From CAZBRS01 sp964494475 (GTDB taxonomy: Bacteria; Myxococcota_A; UBA9042; CAZBRS01): 64,000 nt of DNA. Under the pieces are notes generated by a model that was given only the letters and a program-made list of their open reading frames with translations, was not told where the DNA came from and did no database searches. The translations under genes and the position numbers were made by a program. Shown one piece after another: positions 59,492-64,000 of this stretch. The stretch is taken from NCBI GenBank assembly GCA_964494475.1, contig CAZBRS010000003.1:81179-145178 (forward strand), read 5' to 3'. Numbering within the stretch: the first letter of the stretch is position 1; each line of letters begins with the position of its first letter.

Positions 59492-60469
59492 ATGTTGCAA
59501 AGCTCACGCGCGTGGTCGATCTCGCTGTTGGCGGTGGCGTTCCTGATGTTCGGCTGCGGCGACATCCAGCAGAGCAGCGACGACTCCGACAACGTCCAGA
59601 CCAAGGCGCTGCTGCTCCCCCCCAACATGCTGGTGAAGGACACCATCAACGCCAACGAGGGCGACCTCGAAGACTGGCGCGATCTCACCGTGTTCGTCGA
59701 CTCGAGCGTGACGCTCCTCTACGTGGTCGGCGGCATGGGCGCCAAGCACGACGTGGTGGGCGACATCACCTGCTTCGACATGAAGTCGCGCGAGATCGCG
59801 GGCGAGCCCGTGTCGCCCGAGAAGCCGAGCTACGAACTGTCGTTCGAGGCCATGGGCAAGGAGCACTACTTCTGCCGCTTCCGGGTCAAATCGGGCTCCA
59901 GCGCCTACACCGTCAACACCGAGACCCGGGCCATCCTCAAGGATCCCTGCGCCGCGTGCGGTGTCGAAGAGCGCTGCGTCGAGGGCCAGTGCATCGGCAA
60001 GAACGAGTGCTACCCCGGCTGCACGTCGGGCCAGGAGTGCGCCGGCGGCATGTGCGTCTGCCCCCGGGGCACCGAGTGGGACACCAAGAAGAACGCGTGC
60101 CTCGCCCAGAAGAAGAAGGGCGGGGGCAAGACCCAGGTCGCGCTCCCCGAGCCCAGCGTGCCGTGCAACCCGGCCTGCGGGGCGGGCCTGACCTGCGACA
60201 CCAAGGTCGGGCAGTGCGTGAAGACCGCCGCGCCGGCGCCCGCCTCGAAGGGCGGTGCCAAGGTGCTGAGCGCCATCCCCGACGGCTCGAAGGGCTCGGT
60301 CCTCACCCTCAACCGGGGCAGCCACCACGGCGTGCAGAAGAAGCAACGCGGCACGCTCGAGAACGGCGCGGCCATCGAGGTGATCGAGGTCTTCCCGTTC
60401 CGCTGCCGGGCCAGCACCAAGCTTCCCGCGTCGGCCATCAAGGCCGACATGGGCGTCACCCTCGAGTAA
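59492..60469 (+). CDS. Cys-rich lipoprotein with EGF-like region
   Basis: A 325-residue lipoprotein with lipobox FGC near residues 20-22. The mature part has a beta-rich N-terminal domain (about 40-150), a Cys-rich EGF-like segment (about 155-205; CAACGVEERCVEGQC, CYPGCTSGQECAGGMCVC), a Lys/Gly linker, and another Cys-rich segment (CNPACGAGLTCDTKVGQC). The C-terminal 80 residues resemble a small beta domain (GSVLTLNRGSHHGVQKKQRG) similar to FlgT-type or OmpH-like conserved patterns. Disulfides would be made by the VKOR-DsbA system. Function unknown. It heads a three-gene operon. Confidence 0.7.
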   Translation: MLQSSRAWSISLLAVAFLMFGCGDIQQSSDDSDNVQTKALLLPPNMLVKDTINANEGDLEDWRDLTVFVDSSVTLLYVVGGMGAKHDVVGDITCFDMKSREIAGEPVSPEKPSYELSFEAMGKEHYFCRFRVKSGSSAYTVNTETRAILKDPCAACGVEERCVEGQCIGKNECYPGCTSGQECAGGMCVCPRGTEWDTKKNACLAQKKKGGGKTQVALPEPSVPCNPACGAGLTCDTKVGQCVKTAAPAPASKGGAKVLSAIPDGSKGSVLTLNRGSHHGVQKKQRGTLENGAAIEVIEVFPFRCRASTKLPASAIKADMGVTLE

Positions 60470-60503
60470 TCCGGGCCCCTCGTGGTCCGTTCAGGAGACG
60501 CGA

Positions 60504-61508
60504 ATGCGCCGCTCCCCCCTCACGCTCGTCGCCCTGACCGCGCTGGTCGCGGCGCTGTCGATCGCTGCGTGTTCGAAGAAAGAGGCCCCGAACGAAGCCG
60601 ACCCCAAAGCCGGCGACGTCGACCCGGGCGCGGTCGATGCGGCGAAGGCCGAGGCCTCGGCCGCCGAGGCGCCCGACGCGGCCCCGGCCGCCGGCAAGAA
60701 CCGCCAGGTCGCCATGGCCGAGAAGGTCAAGGCGCGCGAGGCCGCCCGCAAAGCGGCCAAGGCCGCCCGCGAAGCCCGCGCCACCGCCGAGGCCGACGCG
60801 CCCCCTGCCCCCGAGGGCGAACCCTCCGACGATGAGCAGGTCGCGGAGGCCCAGGCCGGGACCCCGACCCCCGTCACGCCCGCGGAGGCCGCTGCCGCCC
60901 GCGCCGCCGGGGCCGCCCACCTCGTGGCCAGGGCCGACGGCTCGCACCTGCCCCCCGGCGCCGCCGCCGCCGCCTCGTCGTTGGTCTCCCGCACCGAACC
61001 GGGCGCCGTGGCCCCCACCCCGCCGGCGCCGGCGCCCCACGCCGAGGCGCCCGCCGACGCCCCCGGCGGCGTCGAGTTCGTGGTGCGCGACGACGCCCCG
61101 CTCGACCTGTCGAAGCTGGTCACGCTGGCCGACGTCCAGAAGATCATGAAGAAGACGGCCCTCCGCGAGAGCGAGCCCCTGGCCGGGAGCCTCCCGGCGC
61201 GCGACTACAACGGCGTGCGCTTCTTCGCGGCGCCGAACGAGACCCTCGGCGTCGCCGTCCAGGTCTGGCGCTTCTCCACGACCATCGACGCCCGACGGCG
61301 CTACGACGTCTATTCGAGCCACTACCCCAACGCCGAAAAGACCGACGCGGTGGCGACCCAGGGCTTCTTCGCGCAATCGGGCGACCTGCTCTACCTCGGT
61401 TTCCTCGATCAGGCCAAGAAGGCCGTGGCCATCGTGAGCTGCTCCGAAGACGCCTGCGACATGAAGGACCTTTACGTGCTCGCGCGCGACCTGCAGAAGA
61501 AGCTCTAG
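60504..61508 (+). CDS. Lipoprotein with long Ala/Pro-rich linker
   Basis: A 334-residue lipoprotein with lipobox IAAC near residue 23. Residues 25-195 are low-complexity Ala/Pro/Glu, with KAxEAARKAAKAAREARA coiled-coil-like repeats. The folded domain is at about 200-334 and carries no family mark I recognise (KLVTLADVQKIMKK, VQVWRFSTTIDARRRYDVYSSHYPN); two Cys in VSCSEDACDMKD may form a disulfide. The linker would let the domain reach through the cell wall. It follows the Cys-rich lipoprotein by 34 bases and precedes the FrzS-like gene by 24 bases. Confidence 0.7.
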   Translation: MRRSPLTLVALTALVAALSIAACSKKEAPNEADPKAGDVDPGAVDAAKAEASAAEAPDAAPAAGKNRQVAMAEKVKAREAARKAAKAAREARATAEADAPPAPEGEPSDDEQVAEAQAGTPTPVTPAEAAAARAAGAAHLVARADGSHLPPGAAAAASSLVSRTEPGAVAPTPPAPAPHAEAPADAPGGVEFVVRDDAPLDLSKLVTLADVQKIMKKTALRESEPLAGSLPARDYNGVRFFAAPNETLGVAVQVWRFSTTIDARRRYDVYSSHYPNAEKTDAVATQGFFAQSGDLLYLGFLDQAKKAVAIVSCSEDACDMKDLYVLARDLQKKL

Positions 61509-61532
61509 GTGGACCAGCACAGGAGCCCCCGC

Positions 61533-62870
61533 ATGGCGACCGCACAGGTCCTCCTCATGGACGACGATCCGCGGATGGAGGCCCTCCTGTTGGGTGCGGT
61601 CCGACTGCCTCCGAGCCTGCTCGTGCGGGACCCGGCGGGCATCTTCGAGCCCGACCCGCTGAAGCACGGGCTCGTGCTGTTGAACGCCGAGTTCCAGAAG
61701 AGCTTCGGCCTGTGTCGGCGCTTCAAGAAGAAACGCGAGACCGCTGGCGTACCCATCGCGTTCTTCACGTTCTCGCACGACCGGGAGCACCTGCGCATCC
61801 TGGCCGAGCACCGGGCGCTGCCGACCCACGCCGACCACTACCTGCTGCCCCCCACCACGGCCGAGCGCGTCCTCGATCTGCTGACGAAGACCATCGGCGC
61901 GTTCGAAGCCGCACTTCCCGCGGAGCCCCCGACGCCCCGCGAGCCCGACGCCGACGAGCTCCCCCCCGACCTCGAGGCCGGCGACGACGACGCGCCGAGC
62001 TTCGACCGGGAAGAAGCCCACGAGCCGACCCGCGAAGACACCGAGGCCCCCGCTGCGACCCCGGAGTTGGTCGCCGAGCGCGCGCTGCCCTCCGGCGACG
62101 ACGACGAGTTCTCGTACGAGGCCCCCGACTCCGGCGACGACGACGACGTGCCGCCTCCGCCCCCCGAGGGCATGCTCGAGCCCCTGGCGGCGGACCCCTC
62201 CATCGGCCAGGGCGAGCCCAGCCTCGGCGGCTTCCGGACCGACCGCCTCACGAGCGTCGAGCGCTACGTGTCGGGCCTGCACGACGAGATCGCGCGGCGC
62301 GAAGACCAGATCGAAGCGCGCCGCGCCGAGCTCGACCGCGAGGAGGCCCAGCTGCGGGCCGAGTCTGCCGCCGCCGTGATCGAGGCGCAGCGCAAGGCGT
62401 CGGCGCTGGCCGAGGAGGCCGCGCGCCTGCGCGACGAGCTGCAGGCCGCGCTGTCCGCGCACGGCGACGCCGCCGAGCTGGAGCGGGTGCAGGCCGAAGT
62501 GGCGACCCTGCGGGCCGAGCTCGAGTGGGCGCGCGCCGAGGCCGAGCAGAACCAGACAGAACTGAAGCGCCTGCGCGCCGAGGGCGAACGCGTGCTGGCC
62601 GAATCCGACCGCGTGCGCGGCGAGTCCGAACGCCTGCGCGCCGACGCCGAGCGGCTGCGCGCCGAGTTGGCCGAGGCCACGAAGCGGGCGGCGCTGACCA
62701 CCGCGCTCGAGGCCCGCCTCAACCGCTCGGTGCAGCGAACGGCGGCCCTGGGTCAGGCCCTGCTGGCGGCCCGCCCCTCCCTGGTGACCCTCCTCGAGTT
62801 CTCGCGCGACCTCGAGCTCGAGCGACAGGTCGACGCCGACGGCGTTCCGACGGGCCTCGACGATCGATAA
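61533..62870 (+). CDS. FrzS-like pseudo-receiver with long coiled coil
   Basis: A 445-residue soluble protein. Residues 4-122 have a response-regulator fold (QVLLMDDDPRM), with the acid pocket D10-D12 kept, but the phosphoacceptor Asp is N51 (GLVLLNAEF) and the Lys of the K-P loop is L105 (DHYLLPP), so it cannot be a normal phosphorylated receiver. A long acidic, Pro-rich linker follows (about 128-230), then a coiled coil to about 410 built of (R/E)AE-type heptads. FrzS of Myxococcus, a type IV pili motility protein that moves between poles, has the same pseudo-receiver plus coiled coil; I infer a similar scaffold role. AGGAG lies 8 bases before the ATG. Confidence 0.8.
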   Translation: MATAQVLLMDDDPRMEALLLGAVRLPPSLLVRDPAGIFEPDPLKHGLVLLNAEFQKSFGLCRRFKKKRETAGVPIAFFTFSHDREHLRILAEHRALPTHADHYLLPPTTAERVLDLLTKTIGAFEAALPAEPPTPREPDADELPPDLEAGDDDAPSFDREEAHEPTREDTEAPAATPELVAERALPSGDDDEFSYEAPDSGDDDDVPPPPPEGMLEPLAADPSIGQGEPSLGGFRTDRLTSVERYVSGLHDEIARREDQIEARRAELDREEAQLRAESAAAVIEAQRKASALAEEAARLRDELQAALSAHGDAAELERVQAEVATLRAELEWARAEAEQNQTELKRLRAEGERVLAESDRVRGESERLRADAERLRAELAEATKRAALTTALEARLNRSVQRTAALGQALLAARPSLVTLLEFSRDLELERQVDADGVPTGLDDR

Positions 62871-62885
62871 CGGGACGAGACCCCG

Positions 62886-62904
62886 GGCGGGGGTGAACCC
62901 CGCC
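62886..62904. terminator. Hairpin between convergent genes
   Basis: GGCGGGG (62886-62892), a 5-base GTGAA loop and CCCCGCC (62898-62904) lie between the ends of the FrzS-like gene and tdh. The strong stem could end transcription from both sides; no T-run is present. Confidence 0.4.
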
Positions 62905-63938
62905 TACAGCTCCAAGACGACCTTGCCACACTGGCCGGCGGCCATGAGCTCGAAGCCCTGCTCGTAATCTGCGAACGGCAGGTGGTGCGTGATGACGGGG
63001 CGGATGTCGAGGCTGCCCGACTTGAACAGGCCCGCCATGCGGTACCAGGTGTCCCAGATGCGGCGCCCGGTGACACCCTTGATGGTGAGCGAACGGAAGA
63101 TGACGTCGGAGGCCAGGTCGAACGACACCGGCGTGTTGGGCGTGCCGATCATGACGATGGTGCCGCCCAGGCGCACCGAGTGCAACGCGTCGCGGATGGC
63201 CGACTCGGCGCCCGAGATCTCGAGGCACACGTCGACGCCGTGCCCGTCGGTGAGTTGCCGTACGGCCTCGACGGTGCTCTGCTCGGCCGCCGCGATCACG
63301 TGCGTGGCGCCGAGTCTGCGCGCGATGTCCATGCGGTAGCGGTTGTTCCAGTCGATCGCGACGATCTCGGCCGCGCCGATGGCCTTCAGCACCGCCACCG
63401 TGAACAGGCCCACGGGCCCGAGCCCGAAGACGGCCACGCGCTTGCCCACGCAGTCGGCGGCGAAGGCGGTGTGGGTCGCGTTGCCGAGCGGGTCCTGGCA
63501 CGCCGCCTGGTCGGAGGGCAGCAGGGGATCGTTCTTCCAGAGGTTGCGCTCGGGGTAGACCAGGTACTCGGCGAAGCACCCGTCGATGTCGTAGCCGAGG
63601 CCCTTCCAGTCCTGGCACACGTGGCCCTCGCCGGTGCGGCACTGCAGGCAGAAGCCGCACACGATGTGCCCCTCGCCGCTGACGTAGTCGCCCTCCTTGA
63701 CGAACGACACGCCGCCGCCCACCTTCACGACGGTGCCCGCGAACTCGTGGCCGAGCGTGCGCGGCGTCTTCACCCGGCGCTGCGACCAGGCGTCCCAGTT
63801 GTAGATGTGCAGATCGGTGCCGCAGATGGCCACCGTGCGCATCTTCACGAGCACCTCGCCCATGCCGGGCTCGGGGATGGGCAGGTCACGGAACTCGAGA
63901 CCGCCGCGTTCGGGCCGGGCCTTGACGATTGCCTTCAT
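62904..63938 (-). CDS. tdh: L-threonine 3-dehydrogenase
   Basis: A 344-residue zinc alcohol dehydrogenase family enzyme that oxidises threonine to 2-amino-3-ketobutyrate with NAD+. The substrate-site motif CGTDLHIYNWDAWSQ (C39, T41, H44) and LGHEFAG (H64, E65) are those of Tdh, C94, C97, C100 and C108 hold the structural zinc, VAVFGLGPVGLFTVAVLKAIG binds NAD and GVTGRRIWDTWYRM is Tdh-specific. GGAGG precedes the start at 63938 with a 5-base spacer. No kbl gene, the usual partner, is beside it. Confidence 0.95.
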   Translation of the reverse strand: MKAIVKARPERGGLEFRDLPIPEPGMGEVLVKMRTVAICGTDLHIYNWDAWSQRRVKTPRTLGHEFAGTVVKVGGGVSFVKEGDYVSGEGHIVCGFCLQCRTGEGHVCQDWKGLGYDIDGCFAEYLVYPERNLWKNDPLLPSDQAACQDPLGNATHTAFAADCVGKRVAVFGLGPVGLFTVAVLKAIGAAEIVAIDWNNRYRMDIARRLGATHVIAAAEQSTVEAVRQLTDGHGVDVCLEISGAESAIRDALHSVRLGGTIVMIGTPNTPVSFDLASDVIFRSLTIKGVTGRRIWDTWYRMAGLFKSGSLDIRPVITHHLPFADYEQGFELMAAGQCGKVVLEL

Positions 63939-63965
63939 GGTCGCCTCCAGCGTGTCACCGCGCGG

Positions 63966-63994
63966 ACGCTACCACCGGCCGCAGGGGGATGCAA
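63966..63994 (-). promoter_or_regulatory. Promoter of tdh
   Basis: TTGCAT at 63989-63994, a 17-base spacer and TAGCGT at 63966-63971, about 27 bases before the ATG at 63938. Confidence 0.4.
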
Positions 63995-64000
63995 CGGGGT

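Overview
The window is a very GC-rich, gene-dense bacterial chromosome segment with no tRNA, rRNA, CRISPR array, insertion sequence or phage gene that I can see. The gene content points to a Myxococcota-like (deltaproteobacterial) predator or glider lineage. The signs are a MYXO-CTERM-like anchored protein paired with a beta-barrel, an AgmX/PglI-type TonB-like protein facing an ExbB-ExbD-ExbD motor operon, a FrzS-like pseudo-receiver coiled-coil protein, PilZ and thrombospondin-type-3 lipoproteins, DUF4157, and many short lipoproteins. The species assignment is inference. I place 51 protein genes, and no gene-free stretch exceeds about 210 bases.

Layout. 75-4109: a LysM/MepA peptidoglycan endopeptidase diverges from an operon of a C-terminally anchored fibronectin-III protein, a barrel protein and truA. 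4119-5769: a calpain-type protease with an EF hand and a small partner. 5888-14328: a lipoprotein, TolB, a polytopic AgmX-like protein and, divergently, ExbB/ExbD/ExbD, a single-pass membrane protein and a NodU-type carbamoyltransferase; this is a Tol/Agl-like envelope energisation locus. 14366-17558: TPR lipoprotein, folK, flippase-like protein, SWIM protein. 17690-21034: receiver-cyclase protein, YihY protein, yggS and maf. 21183-30832: a double hot-dog protein, then AsmA-like, TamB and TamA/BamA-like proteins in one tight operon for outer-membrane assembly. 30852-34809: lgt and a fused membrane-spermidine-synthase protein. 34917-38060: a NodIJ-like ABC exporter with a B12/radical-SAM-like protein whose cysteine motif is non-canonical. 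38068-41280: VKOR-DsbA fusion, DUF4157 zinc-protease-like protein, Omp85-like barrel. 41462-51564: a membrane protein, then a seven-gene minus-strand operon (prepilin peptidase, histidine kinase, yicC, gmk, gltX, K+ channel, cation/proton antiporter). 51705-52682: tandem-PilZ protein. 52716-59362: glyQ-glyS followed by two secreted-lipoprotein genes. 59492-62870: two lipoproteins and the FrzS-like protein. 62904-63938: threonine dehydrogenase.

Transcription signals are unusually readable. Several divergent gaps hold sigma70-type promoters with 16-18 base spacers. In at least six places the -10 box lies only 6-7 bases before the start codon, predicting leaderless mRNAs; this pattern also decides several start codons. 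Most adjacent same-strand genes overlap by 4 bases or lie within 35 bases, so nearly the whole window is organised in operons.

The most interesting candidates for something undescribed are the atypical radical-SAM/ABC exporter operon, the TolB-AgmX-ExbBDD locus with its polytopic TonB-like protein, the calpain-EF-hand pair and the leaderless-start pattern.
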